A stretch of 64,000 nt of DNA from an uncultured Gemmiger sp. (GTDB taxonomy: Bacteria > Bacillota > Clostridia > Oscillospirales > Ruminococcaceae), in assembly GCA_944388215.1 (NCBI GenBank), contig CALXHT010000002.1, positions 62,001 through 126,000 of the forward strand, in the 5' to 3' direction. A program made the translations under genes and the position numbers. Below, piece after piece: positions 14,404 through 23,231 of this stretch. Positions within the stretch are counted from its first letter, which is position 1. Each line of letters begins with the position of its first letter. Under the pieces are notes generated by a model. That model was not told the DNA's origin. It did not search any database and worked only from the letters and a program-made list of their open reading frames with translations.

Positions 14404-15942
14404 TTACAGGTACTTGGCCAGGATCTCCTTCATCTCGTCGGCGTGGGCGGTGTGCCAGGTCTCCCAGTTCTCACCGGCCGCAGCCGCCGCGCGGCCCAGC
14501 TCCACCAGCAGGTCGGGCAGGTCGCTCTCATAGACCACACCCTGCGCGTCGCCGAACTTCTCGGCGCCCAGGGCGTCGCTGCCGCCCAGGAACATCCGGA
14601 AGGCAGGGGCGGGGGTGCTGCCCGGCACCGGCTTGACGCAGCCCTGGAAGCCGATGGCCGCGGCCTGATGGCCGGAGCAGCTGGAGGGGCAGCCCGAGAT
14701 GCAGATCCTGGGCAGGGCACCGTCGGGGATGCCGGCCTCCCGCACGGCCTCCACGCAGGCATGCAGCGCACCCTGGCTGTCCCGCACGCCCTGCTGGCAG
14801 ATGGAAGCGCCGATGCAGGCCACGCTGGTCTCAAAGACCGTCTTGGCGCCGTCGGCGGTGGCCGCCAGCACGCGGCGGGCCTCGTCGGCGGTCAGGTTGA
14901 TGACGTAGAGCGTCTCATTGGGGGCCACGCGGCACTCGGCGGCGGGCATATCGCCCAGCAGCGCCGCCAGTTCGGCCGGCTTGTCGGTGGGCAGGATGCC
15001 GCCGATGGGATGGTACACCACGGCGTAGAGGCCGGCCTGCTTCTGGGGGATGGCCCGGGCGTCGGTGAGGCTGCCCTCGCCGGTCTTGGTGACGGCGGCG
15101 GGGGTCAGGTTGAGGTCCAGGCCGCCCTCGGCCTTGCGGGCCGCCAGAGCCTCGTTGAACAGACGGCAGAGTTCCTCGGCGCCCAGCGTCTCCTGCAGGT
15201 AGCGGGTACGGGACTTGGCGCGGTTCTCGTAGTTGCCGTGGGCGCAGAAAACGTCGATCATCCCCCGGATGGCGTAGAGCACATCGGAGGCGGGCAGGCT
15301 CTCCACGGCCAGCACGCCCATGCGGTGGTTGTTGCCCAGGCCGCCGGCGATATACAGCCGGAAGGTGCCGTCCGGCTGGGCGATGAAGCCCATATCCCGG
15401 AAGGTGGCATGGACGCAGTCATCCACGCCGTTGCAGAAGGCCACCTTCAGCTTGCGGGGCATGTGGATGTCCCGGCAGATGGACAGCAGATAGTTGCTGG
15501 CCGCCTCGGCCCAGGGCAGCACGTCGAAGGCCTCGCCGGGCTGCACGCCGGTCAGCGGGCTGGCCATGACGTTGCGGGGGTTGTCGCCGCCGCCGCCGCG
15601 GGTGATGATGTCGCAGTCGATGGCGCCCTCCATCAGGATGGGGATCAGCTCGGGGGCCAGGTTGTGCAGCTGGATGGTCTGGCAGGTGGCCAGCTTCAGG
15701 GGGGCGATGCGGTACTGGCTGGCGATGCGGGCCAGGAACTGCAGCCGGGGGCCGGTCAGGCGGCCGCCGGGCATGCGCAGGCGCAGCATGTGTTTGGTGC
15801 CGTCCCGCTGGGCGTAGGTGCCGAAGCCGCCCGAAGCGCCCTTGTAGTCCTTGCGGGACATTTCGCCCGCGGCGAAAGCCCGGGTTTTCTGGGTAAATTC
15901 CTGAATCTCGTTGCGGAAGAGATCAAGCCACTGCTCGTTCAT
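14404..15942 (-). CDS. Siroheme-dependent sulfite/nitrite reductase
   Basis: 512 aa from the ATG at 15942, chosen because AAAGGAG lies just upstream; 26 further open codons extend into the promoter. Two ferredoxin-like half domains alternate with two siroheme/4Fe-4S domains. The cluster ligands are visible as CIGASIC (C-x5-C) and CISGCPSSC (C-x3-C), the latter also holding the siroheme bridging Cys. HNLAPELIPILM and RGGGGDNPRNVMASPLTG are the substrate and siroheme loops. It performs a six-electron reduction of sulfite to sulfide or nitrite to ammonia with ferredoxin-like donors. Which substrate it uses is not decided by the sequence. Monocistronic. Confidence 0.9.
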   Translation of the reverse strand: MNEQWLDLFRNEIQEFTQKTRAFAAGEMSRKDYKGASGGFGTYAQRDGTKHMLRLRMPGGRLTGPRLQFLARIASQYRIAPLKLATCQTIQLHNLAPELIPILMEGAIDCDIITRGGGGDNPRNVMASPLTGVQPGEAFDVLPWAEAASNYLLSICRDIHMPRKLKVAFCNGVDDCVHATFRDMGFIAQPDGTFRLYIAGGLGNNHRMGVLAVESLPASDVLYAIRGMIDVFCAHGNYENRAKSRTRYLQETLGAEELCRLFNEALAARKAEGGLDLNLTPAAVTKTGEGSLTDARAIPQKQAGLYAVVYHPIGGILPTDKPAELAALLGDMPAAECRVAPNETLYVINLTADEARRVLAATADGAKTVFETSVACIGASICQQGVRDSQGALHACVEAVREAGIPDGALPRICISGCPSSCSGHQAAAIGFQGCVKPVPGSTPAPAFRMFLGGSDALGAEKFGDAQGVVYESDLPDLLVELGRAAAAAGENWETWHTAHADEMKEILAKYL

Positions 15943-15991
15943 GAAAGATTGCTCCTTTGGTCGTACCTGTTTTGACAATTGTACACAGGGT

Positions 15992-16020
15992 AGTATACCA
16001 CGCTGATCCACACAAAACAA
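15992..16020 (-). promoter_or_regulatory. Promoter of the sulfite/nitrite reductase gene
   Basis: On the minus strand TTGTTT (16020-16015), 17 bases, TATACT (15997-15992). Confidence 0.65.
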
Positions 16021-16046
16021 CGGAGGAACTTTACAAAGTTCCTCCG
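16021..16046 (-). terminator. Terminator of the nptA-phoB-phoR operon
   Basis: CGGAGGAACTTT and AAAGTTCCTCCG form a perfect 12-bp stem six bases beyond the phoR stop. TTGTTTTGTG follows on the minus strand, and that tract also serves as the -35 of the next gene. Confidence 0.8.
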
Positions 16047-16051
16047 TCGGC

Positions 16052-17446
16052 TCAAATTTTTTGGGGGAATGTGACCCGGATGGTGGTGCCGGTGCCCACC
16101 TGGCTCTGCAGATCGATGCGCGCCTCGTGGAGCAGGGCGATATGCTTGACGATGGCTAGGCCCAGTCCGGTGCCGCCGGTGGCCTTGGACCGGCTCCTGT
16201 CCACCCGGTAGAACCGCTCGAACACCCGGGACTGGCTGTCCTGGGGGATGCCGATGCCGTTGTCCTCCACTTCCAGGTAGGGGCAGCCGTCCGGCCCCAC
16301 GCCGCACCGCAGGTCCACATGGCCCCCCGGGCGGTTGTAGCGGATGGCGTTGTCGCACAGGTTGGTGGTCAGCTCCACCAGCTGGTCCCGGCAGCCCTCC
16401 ACCGTGGCGGGGCGGGCGTCGTACTGCAGCGTCACATAGGCCTTGCGGGCGTTCACCGTCATGGTCTGGGCGATCTCCTTCACCAGCGCCGCCAGGTCCA
16501 CCGGCCCCATGTCGGGCGGGGTGCCCCGGGCCGCCTGGGTGCTGTCCAGCTCGCTGAGCTGCAATATATCGCTCACCAGGGCGATCATCCGCTTGGCTTC
16601 CTTGTGGATGCGGGCCGCAAAGGCCGGCACATCCTCGCTCTTGGCCATGCCGGTCTCGATGAGCTCGGCGTAGCCCGAAATGCTGGTCAGCGGCGTCTTC
16701 AGCTCGTGGCTCACGTTGGCGGTGAATTCCCGCCGCATGGTCTCGTTATTTTCCCGCAGCTTGCGGTCGGTCTGCACCGTGCGGGCCAGGGGAATCAGTT
16801 CCTCGTAGGGCACGTCCGCCTCGATGGTGTCCAGGTTCTCGGCCAGCCGGTTGATGGGCTGGACCAGCAGCCTTGTCAGCCAGGCGGAGAGCAGCCCCGC
16901 GCCCAGCAGGATCACCACCAGCGCCCCGATGAGCAGCGGCAGCGTGTCGGCGCTCAGCCCCCACAGGTTATCCACCTCTTCGCCCACCCGCAGGATCTGC
17001 GTCCCGGCAGGGGTGTCCAGCCGCAGGGCGTAGTAGTGGGTCTCCCGGCCCATCGTCTGGCTCTGGCGGGTGGAGCTGCCGGCGCCGCTCTCCAGCGCCT
17101 GGCGCACCTCCGGCCGGTCGGCGTGGTTGGTCAGGGGGGCGGTGCTCTCACTGTCGTAAAGCACCGTGCCGTCCCCGTCGATGAGGGTGCACCGCACGCC
17201 GGTATCGCCGGCCAGATCGGCCAGGGCGTCGGCATCCCCGGAACCCGCCAGGCGGTAGGCGTCCGACAGGGTGGTGCACAGCGCCTGCAGGTAGCGGTCC
17301 ACGTGCCCGGTGTAGCTGCGCTGGAACAGCAAAGTGGCCGCCGTCAGGGTGGCCACCACGCAGAGAACGCCCACCAGGATCAGCCCCCGCCGGTAGCGCC
17401 GGGTCATGCTGCGGGGCCGGATCTGCCGGCGTTCCTCGTCACTCAT
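16052..17446 (-). CDS. phoR: Phosphate sensor histidine kinase
   Basis: 464 aa. Membrane helix at about residues 20-41, an extracytoplasmic sensor region to about 165, and a second helix at about 167-191. HAMP-like segment, then the HisKA box FTANVSHELKTPLTSISG with His247. The ATPase domain has N box NLCDNAIRYN, DNGIGIP, and FERFYRVDRSRS followed by GGTGLGLAIVKH. It phosphorylates the partner regulator when phosphate is scarce. The start overlaps the end of phoB by eight bases. The Pho assignment rests on neighbouring nptA, pst and phoU genes. Confidence 0.92.
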   Translation of the reverse strand: MSDEERRQIRPRSMTRRYRRGLILVGVLCVVATLTAATLLFQRSYTGHVDRYLQALCTTLSDAYRLAGSGDADALADLAGDTGVRCTLIDGDGTVLYDSESTAPLTNHADRPEVRQALESGAGSSTRQSQTMGRETHYYALRLDTPAGTQILRVGEEVDNLWGLSADTLPLLIGALVVILLGAGLLSAWLTRLLVQPINRLAENLDTIEADVPYEELIPLARTVQTDRKLRENNETMRREFTANVSHELKTPLTSISGYAELIETGMAKSEDVPAFAARIHKEAKRMIALVSDILQLSELDSTQAARGTPPDMGPVDLAALVKEIAQTMTVNARKAYVTLQYDARPATVEGCRDQLVELTTNLCDNAIRYNRPGGHVDLRCGVGPDGCPYLEVEDNGIGIPQDSQSRVFERFYRVDRSRSKATGGTGLGLAIVKHIALLHEARIDLQSQVGTGTTIRVTFPQKI

Positions 17447-18131
17447 CGGCGCCCTCCGTGCTCAGCTTGTAGCCCACCTTGCGCACCGTGCGGATGGATT
17501 CCCCCGCGGCGCCCAGTTTCTGGCGCAGGGTACGCACATGCATGTCGATGGTGCGGGATTCCAAAAGGTCGTCGGTGTCCCACACCTCCTTCATGATGCG
17601 ATCCCGGGCCAGCACCTGCTCGGGGTGTTCCAGAAACAGATGGAGCAGGGCGTATTCTTTAAAGGTGAGCTCCACCGGGGCGCCGTCCACCCGGACGGTG
17701 CGGGCCACGTCGTCCATGACGATGGGCCCGAAGTGCAGCGTCTTGGGGGGCGGGGCGGGGGCGGCCGCCTGGGCCCGGCGCAGCACCGCCTTCACCCGGG
17801 AAATGAACTCCATGATGCCGAAGGGCTTGCACAGATAGTCGTCGGCCCCGTGGTCCAGCCCCTTCACCACATCGATCTCGCTGGTCTTGGCCGTCACCAT
17901 GATGACCGGGATGGTCCGGGTGGCGGGGTCGGCCCGCAGCTTGTTGAGGATCTGGTAGCCGTCCTCGTCGGGCAGCATCACGTCCAGGATCACCAGGTCG
18001 GGGGCGGAATCCCGCAGCGCGGCCCAGAAGCTGGCGCCGTCCTCGCAGCCGGCGGCCTCGTAGCCGTTGGTCTGCAGGGCGTACTGTTCCAGCTCGCGGA
18101 TGCTGGCGTCATCTTCGACGATATAGATCAT
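17439..18131 (-). CDS. phoB: OmpR-family response regulator of the Pho system
   Basis: 230 aa. Receiver domain with the acidic pair VEDD at residues 5-8, phosphoacceptor Asp50 in VILDVMLPDEDG, Thr in MVTAKTSE and the conserved Lys in YLCKPFG. The winged-helix DNA-binding domain (about 130-228) ends in RTVRKVGYKLS. When phosphorylated it should bind the TTTACA-type boxes in 20080-20218. It starts 18 bases after the nptA stop behind AAAGGAG, so it is co-transcribed with nptA and would control its own operon. Confidence 0.93.
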   Translation of the reverse strand: MIYIVEDDASIRELEQYALQTNGYEAAGCEDGASFWAALRDSAPDLVILDVMLPDEDGYQILNKLRADPATRTIPVIMVTAKTSEIDVVKGLDHGADDYLCKPFGIMEFISRVKAVLRRAQAAAPAPPPKTLHFGPIVMDDVARTVRVDGAPVELTFKEYALLHLFLEHPEQVLARDRIMKEVWDTDDLLESRTIDMHVRTLRQKLGAAGESIRTVRKVGYKLSTEGADE

Positions 18132-18149
18132 GAAAATTCCAAACTCCTT

Positions 18150-19979
18150 TTACGCCTGTCCGGCCTCGGCAGCGGCGGGAACAGGCTCAGATTCGGCGGA
18201 CCCCTCCGGGGGGAAGGTGTAGCGGCCGCGGTACTTCTCGTACCGCTGCTCGAACTTCACGCTGCCGCCGTTTTTGATGCTGTTGAGGTATTCGTGGGTG
18301 TCGAACTTGTCGTCCGCCACCTCGATCATGGCCACCGCAATGTTGGAGCAGTGGTCGGCAATGCGCTCGTAGTCGGTGAGCAGGTCATCCAGCACGAAGC
18401 CGTACTCGATGGTGCAGGTGCCCGCCTGCAGACGGGCGATATGCCGGGTCTTGACCTCCCGCACCAGGCCGTCCACCACTTCCTCCAGCGGTTCGATCTT
18501 GCCTGCCGCGTAGCAGTCGTGCTTCTGGAAGGCGTCCACCGTGCGGTTGACGATGTCCTGCAGCGCCGCTTCCAGCACGCTCAGATCGTCCAGGGCCTCG
18601 TCGCTGAAGCGGATGTTCTTGTCCCGGATCTCCTCGGCGGTCTCCAGCAGGTTCACCGAGTGGTCGGAGATGCGCTCGAAGTCGCCGATGGTGTGCAGCA
18701 GCGTGTTGGTGGCGCGGGTGTCCTCCTTGCTTAAGGCGCGGCTGGACAGCTGTACCAGGTAGGTGCCCAGGGCGTCCTCGTAGTGGTCCACGGCGTCCTC
18801 CTTGCGGCGGACCTCGTCGGCCAGGGCGTCATCCCACTTGCGGGTGGTGGACATGGCCTGCAACAGGGAAGTGCGGCAGATCTCGGCCATGTCGCCGCCC
18901 ACCAGGATGGCCCGGTTGACCGCCACCGAGGGGGTGGTCAGCAGGCGCTGGTCCAGCAGGGCGTGCTCTTCGGGGCCGCGGTCGGCGGCGGTGTCGGGCA
19001 CCGTCATGACGGCCAGACGCTCCAGCAGCCGGTTGAAGGGCAGCAGGATGGCGGTGGTCACCACGTTGAAGACGGTGTGGACGATGGCGATGCCGAAGGT
19101 GTTGGCGTTTTCGTTAAAGAAGCTGAAGCCGATGAGGGCGTTCAGGCCGTAGAAACCGCACAGGAAGACGATGGCGCCGATGACGTTGAAATACAGATGC
19201 ACAAAGGCGGTGCGCTTGGCGTTCTTGTTGGCGCCCGCCGAGGAGATCAGCGCCGTGACGGTGGTGCCGATGTTCTGGCCCATGATGATGGGCACGGCGG
19301 CGGAGTAGGTGACGGCACCGGTGCTGCTCAGCGCCTGCAGGATACCCACCGAGGCGGAGGAGGACTGCAGGATGGCGGTGAGCACCGCGCCGGCCACCAC
19401 GCCCAGGATCGGGTTGGAGAAGCTGAGGAAGAGGTCCATGAACCACTGCTCGTCGGCCAGGGGAGCCATGGCGGTGGACATGGTGTTCATGCCGGCCATG
19501 AGGATGGCGAAGCCCAGCATGATCTGGCCGATGCCCCGTTTGCGGTCCTTGCCGATCATGAACATCCAGATGCCGATGAAGCCCAGGATGGGACTCCAGG
19601 CGTTGGGGTTGAGCATGTTGATGAAGAAGCTCTCACCTTCCAGGCCGGACAGGGAGAGCAGCCACCCGGTGACGGTGGTGCCGATGTTGGCGCCCATGAT
19701 GACGCCGATGGCCTGGTGCAGTTCCATCAGGCCGGAGTTGACGAAGCCCACGGCCATGACGGTGGTGGCGCCGCTGGACTGAATGACGGCGGTGACCGCC
19801 ATGCCCAGCAGCAGGCCCCGGATGGGGCTGGAGGTCATCGAGGACAGGATCCCCTGCAGCTTGCTGCCGGCGGTCTGTTCCAGAGCTTTCCCCATCAGGT
19901 CCATGCCATACAGGAACATGGCAATGCCGCCCATGAGGGTGAACACGTTGAAAATGCTCATCTCGTAGTACACATCCAT
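18150..19979 (-). CDS. nptA: Na/Pi cotransporter with C-terminal PhoU-like domain
   Basis: 609 aa. Residues 1-320 hold two inverted Na/Pi cotransporter repeats with the hallmark QSSGATTVMAVGFV and QSSSASVGILQAL stretches and GxNIGTT motifs (GANIGTTVT, GQNIGTTVT). Residues about 350-570 are a PhoU-like helical domain (IGDFERISDHSVNL, DYERIADHCSNIA). It imports phosphate with sodium at low affinity and may be gated by the PhoU part. The start at 19979 has a weak ribosome site; a second ATG at 19961 (MSIFNVF) is equally possible. Three Pho-box repeats precede it on this strand. Confidence 0.92.
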   Translation of the reverse strand: MDVYYEMSIFNVFTLMGGIAMFLYGMDLMGKALEQTAGSKLQGILSSMTSSPIRGLLLGMAVTAVIQSSGATTVMAVGFVNSGLMELHQAIGVIMGANIGTTVTGWLLSLSGLEGESFFINMLNPNAWSPILGFIGIWMFMIGKDRKRGIGQIMLGFAILMAGMNTMSTAMAPLADEQWFMDLFLSFSNPILGVVAGAVLTAILQSSSASVGILQALSSTGAVTYSAAVPIIMGQNIGTTVTALISSAGANKNAKRTAFVHLYFNVIGAIVFLCGFYGLNALIGFSFFNENANTFGIAIVHTVFNVVTTAILLPFNRLLERLAVMTVPDTAADRGPEEHALLDQRLLTTPSVAVNRAILVGGDMAEICRTSLLQAMSTTRKWDDALADEVRRKEDAVDHYEDALGTYLVQLSSRALSKEDTRATNTLLHTIGDFERISDHSVNLLETAEEIRDKNIRFSDEALDDLSVLEAALQDIVNRTVDAFQKHDCYAAGKIEPLEEVVDGLVREVKTRHIARLQAGTCTIEYGFVLDDLLTDYERIADHCSNIAVAMIEVADDKFDTHEYLNSIKNGGSVKFEQRYEKYRGRYTFPPEGSAESEPVPAAAEAGQA

Positions 19980-20040
19980 TTCTCTTATTCAGGTTTTTGT
20001 AAAACCGCGCGGACCCAACCCGCGCCCTATACCGTTCTCT

Positions 20041-20107
20041 ATTATAATGGATGGATTCGCCGCTGCACCAGCAGGGAATGGTAAAGGTTTTGTAAAATCC
20101 ATGTAAA
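20041..20107 (-). promoter_or_regulatory. Leftward Pho boxes and promoter of nptA-phoB-phoR
   Basis: On the minus strand TTTACA, TTTACA and TTTACC occur at 20107-20102, 20096-20091 and 20085-20080, spaced exactly 11 bases apart. A TATAAT box follows at 20046-20041. The -35 position is poor (GGTGCA), as expected of an activated promoter. This matches the PhoP-box layout known in Bacillus. Confidence 0.8.
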
Positions 20108-20150
20108 ATGTGCCGGTTATCGTCGTTTTTGCGCTTCCCACGGGCCCGAC

Positions 20151-20267
20151 TTTGCAAAAATTTTACCTATTTTACAATTTCTTTGCATAGAAACTGTGCA
20201 CTTTGCGCATTCTTTACGCCGATTGTACCTCACTATGGTCGATTCAAGAAAATCTTCGCGGTACAAT
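20151..20267 (+). promoter_or_regulatory. Rightward Pho-like boxes and promoter of the pst operon
   Basis: TTTGCA 20151 and TTTACC 20162, TTTACA 20171 and TTTGCA 20182, TTTGCG 20202 and TTTACG 20213: three pairs, each with an 11-base period. TACAAT at 20262-20267 is a good -10; its -35 position is weak. Together with the leftward boxes this fills the 370-base gap, which has no gene. Confidence 0.65.
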
Positions 20268-20349
20268 AAACCTGCTCCCGGACGAAAGGGAGCAGCAAAA
20301 CCACCAAAGATACATTGAGAGATTTGGTAAAAAGGGAGAAGAAACAGTT

Positions 20350-21327
20350 ATGAAACGTACTTCTGTAGTTGCCTCCGTGCTGGCCGCCAGCATGGCACTG
20401 AGCCTGGCTGCCTGCGGCAGCACCGCCTCCGAGAGCACCGCTGCCTCCTCGGAAAGCACCGCCGCCTCCTCGGAGAGCACCGTCGCCTCCACCAGCGAGG
20501 CCGCTTCCGAATCCGCCGAGGCCACCGAGGCTTCCGACTTCGACACCGACCAGGACATCACGGTCATCACCCGTGAGGATGGTTCCGGCACCCGCGGCGC
20601 CTTCATTGAGCTGACCGGCGTGGAGGAAAAGAACGACGCCGGCGAGAAGGAGGACATGACCACCCAGGCCGCTGCCACCCAGAACTCCACCAACGGCGTC
20701 ATGACCGCCGTGGCCAACGATGAGACCGCCATCGGCTACATCAGCCTGGGTTCCCTGAACGATACCGTCAAGGCCGTCACGGTGGGCGGCGTGGAAGCCA
20801 CCGCCGAGAACGTCTCCAACGGCACCTACACCCTGGCCCGTCCCTTCAACATCGTCACCAACGGTGAGCCCACCGACCCCGTGGCCGTGGACTTCATCGC
20901 CTACTGCATGAGCCCCGACGGCCAGGCCCTGGCCACCGAGGATGGCTACATCGGCGGTGAGGGCACCGAGTACACCTCCACCCAGCCCAGCGGCAGCATC
21001 ACGGTGGGCGGTTCCACCTCGGTCTCTCCGCTGATGGAGAAGCTCATCGAGGCCTACAAGACCGTCAACCCCAACGCCACCGTGGAACTGCTCACCACCG
21101 ACTCCACCACCGGTGTCACCGGTGCGCTGGACGGCACCTACACCGTGGGCATGGCCAGCCGTGAGCTGAAGGACACCGAGACCGCCGAGGGCGCCCAGGC
21201 CACCGTGCTGGCCATGGACGGCATCGCGGTGGTGGTCAACCCCGCCAACTCCGTCTCCGATCTGAGCGTTGACCAGATCAAGAGCATCTACACCGGGGAA
21301 GCCACCGTCTGGTCTGATCTGCAGTAA
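20350..21327 (+). CDS. pstS: Phosphate-binding lipoprotein PstS with circularly permuted halves
   Basis: 325 aa from the ATG at 20350, just after GGGAGAAG; the frame is open upstream but without a signal. Lipobox LSLAAC gives Cys22, and a Ser/Thr/Ala/Glu-rich linker runs to about residue 63. The order of the PstS blocks is then unusual. Residues 70-201 carry what is normally the second half (REDGSGTRGAF, then AIGYISLGSLNDTV, then RPFNIVTNGEP). Residues 215-325 carry what is normally the first half (ITVGGSTSVSPLMEKLIEAY, VGMASRELKD, IYTGEATVWSDLQ). All ligand loops appear to be kept. It captures phosphate outside the cell for PstCAB. Confidence 0.9.
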   Translation: MKRTSVVASVLAASMALSLAACGSTASESTAASSESTAASSESTVASTSEAASESAEATEASDFDTDQDITVITREDGSGTRGAFIELTGVEEKNDAGEKEDMTTQAAATQNSTNGVMTAVANDETAIGYISLGSLNDTVKAVTVGGVEATAENVSNGTYTLARPFNIVTNGEPTDPVAVDFIAYCMSPDGQALATEDGYIGGEGTEYTSTQPSGSITVGGSTSVSPLMEKLIEAYKTVNPNATVELLTTDSTTGVTGALDGTYTVGMASRELKDTETAEGAQATVLAMDGIAVVVNPANSVSDLSVDQIKSIYTGEATVWSDLQ

Positions 21328-21407
21328 ACCCCGCATCCAACGGCTGTTGCAGCTCCGGCAGCGACAGCCGCTTTTTCTGGTAGAACCCAAGGAGCGTGTA
21401 TAGGAAA

Positions 21408-22310
21408 ATGAAAACGAAAACCGCCAAGACCCGGGAATGGGTCATGCAGGGCGTCTTTACGGGATGCGCCTGCATCTCGATTCTGGCCGTCGCGCTGATC
21501 TGTATCTTCCTGTTCGCCAACGGCCTGCCCACCATCTTTGAGATCGGCCCCCTGAAGTTCCTGCTGGGCACCACCTGGAAGCCCGGCAACGATATCTACG
21601 GCATTCTGCCCATGATCCTGGGGTCCATCTACGTCACGGCGGGCGCCATCATCGTGGGCGTGCCCATCGGCCTGCTCACCGCCATCTATATGTCCAAGTT
21701 CGCCTCCCCGGCCGTCAACAGGGTCATGCTGCCCGCCGTCCAGCTGCTGGCCGGCATCCCGTCGGTGGTCTACGGCTTCTTCGGCATGATCGTGCTGGTG
21801 CCTGCCGTCCAGGCCATGGTCAAGAGCGACTTCTTCAAGGAGGTGCTCCACGTCAAGAGCGGCAAGGGCATGAGCCTCTTCACCGCCGCGGTGCTGCTGG
21901 GCATCATGATCCTGCCCACCATCATCACGGTGAGCAAGACGAGCCTCGACGCCGTGCCCTCCAGCTACTATGAAGGCAGCCTGGCGCTGGGCGCCACCCA
22001 TGAGCGCAGCGTCTTCTTCGCCGTGCTGCCCGCCGCCAAGAGCGGTGTGCTCTCCGCCGTGATCCTGGGCATCGGCCGCGCCATCGGCGAGACGATGGCC
22101 GTCGTCATGGTGGCCGGCAACCAGACCTGGATGCCCAAGGGACTGTTCCAGGGCCTGCGCACCATGACCTCCAACATCGTCATCGAGATGGGCTATGCCG
22201 CCGACCTCCACCGGGAGGCCCTCATCGCCACCGGCGTGGTGCTCTTCGTTTTCATTCTCCTCATCAACCTCTGCTTCAGCATCGTGAAAGGGGGCAGCAA
22301 GAATGCCTGA
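21408..22310 (+). CDS. pstC: Phosphate ABC transporter permease PstC
   Basis: 300 aa from the ATG at 21408; a GTG at 21396 would add four residues but sits too close to the GGAG at 21391. Six predicted membrane helices with the BPD-type inner-membrane signature GSLALGATHERSVFFAVLPA and the family motif GIPSVVYGFFGM. It forms half of the membrane channel with PstA. The last eight bases overlap the start of pstA, which suggests coupled translation. Confidence 0.95.
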   Translation: MKTKTAKTREWVMQGVFTGCACISILAVALICIFLFANGLPTIFEIGPLKFLLGTTWKPGNDIYGILPMILGSIYVTAGAIIVGVPIGLLTAIYMSKFASPAVNRVMLPAVQLLAGIPSVVYGFFGMIVLVPAVQAMVKSDFFKEVLHVKSGKGMSLFTAAVLLGIMILPTIITVSKTSLDAVPSSYYEGSLALGATHERSVFFAVLPAAKSGVLSAVILGIGRAIGETMAVVMVAGNQTWMPKGLFQGLRTMTSNIVIEMGYAADLHREALIATGVVLFVFILLINLCFSIVKGGSKNA

Positions 22311-23214
22311 GATCACCGTGGGCGGCGCAAAATCCGCCGGTATGGCCCGGGCCAACGCCTGCATGGTCTTCCCCCAGGGCAACCGCAACCGCCGTGCGGC
22401 CCGCGTTCAGGCCGGCATCCTGCGGTGGCTGGTGCGGCTGGCCGCCCTGCTCACCGCCGCCGTGCTGCTCTTCCTCATCGGCTACATCCTGGTCATGGGC
22501 ATTCCCAACCTCAAACCCTCCCTGTTTGAGTGGGAATACAACTCCGAAAACGTCTCCCTCATGCCTGCTCTCATCAATACCATGCTCATGACCGCCTTCT
22601 CCCTGGTCATCGCCACGCCGCTGGGCATCTTCGCCGCCATCTGGCTGGTGGAATACGCCAAACGGGGCAACAAACTGGTCCGGGTGGTGCGCGTTACCAC
22701 CGAGACCCTCCAGGGCATCCCCTCCATCGTCTACGGCCTGTTCGGCATGCTGTTCTTCGTCACCCAGCTCCACTGGGGCTACAGTCTCATCGCCGGCGCC
22801 TTCACGCTGGCCATCATGGTGCTGCCCGTCATCATGCGCACCACCGAGGAAGCCCTCATCGCCGTGCCCGATTCCTACCGGGAAGGCTCCTTCGGCCTGG
22901 GCGCCGGCAAGCTGCGCACGGTGTTCACCATCGTGCTGCCCAGCGCCATGCCCGGCATTCTGTCCGGCGTCATCCTGGCCACGGGACGCATCGTGGGCGA
23001 GACCGCGGCCCTGATCTACACCGCCAGCTCGGTGGCCAAGATCCCCGAAAGCGTCTTCAGCTCCACCCGCACCCTGGCCGTGCACATGTACCTGCTCTCC
23101 AACGAGGGCCTGCACGTGGACGCCACTTACGGCACCGCCGTGGTGCTGCTGGTGCTGGTGCTGGCCATCAACTGCCTGTCCAGCTTCATCGCGCGCAAAC
23201 TGGCCAAACATTGA
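22303..23214 (+). CDS. pstA: Phosphate ABC transporter permease PstA
   Basis: 303 aa. A basic, soluble N-terminus of about 35 residues precedes the first helix. The permease domain has [13 protein letters not shown] and the EAA-type loop [33 protein letters not shown] is typical of PstA. It pairs with PstC in the membrane and docks the ATPase PstB. The ATG is chosen because it follows AAAGGGGG inside the end of pstC. Confidence 0.95.
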   Translation: MPEITVGGAKSAGMARANACMVFPQGNRNRRAARVQAGILRWLVRLAALLTAAVLLFLIGYILVMGIPNLKPSLFEWEYNSENVSLMPALINTMLMTAFSLVIATPLGIFAAIWLVEYAKRGNKLVRVVRVTTETLQGIPSIVYGLFGMLFFVTQLHWGYSLIAGAFTLAIMVLPVIMRTTEEALIAVPDSYREGSFGLGAGKLRTVFTIVLPSAMPGILSGVILATGRIVGETAALIYTASSVAKIPESVFSSTRTLAVHMYLLSNEGLHVDATYGTAVVLLVLVLAINCLSSFIARKLAKH

Positions 23215-23231
23215 AACGAGAGGGACCTACC

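Noticed and set aside
20203-20349. Extended N-terminus of PstS
   Set aside because: The frame is open upstream, but the added residues contain no signal and cover the promoter; the ATG at 20350 has a ribosome site and a lipoprotein signal.
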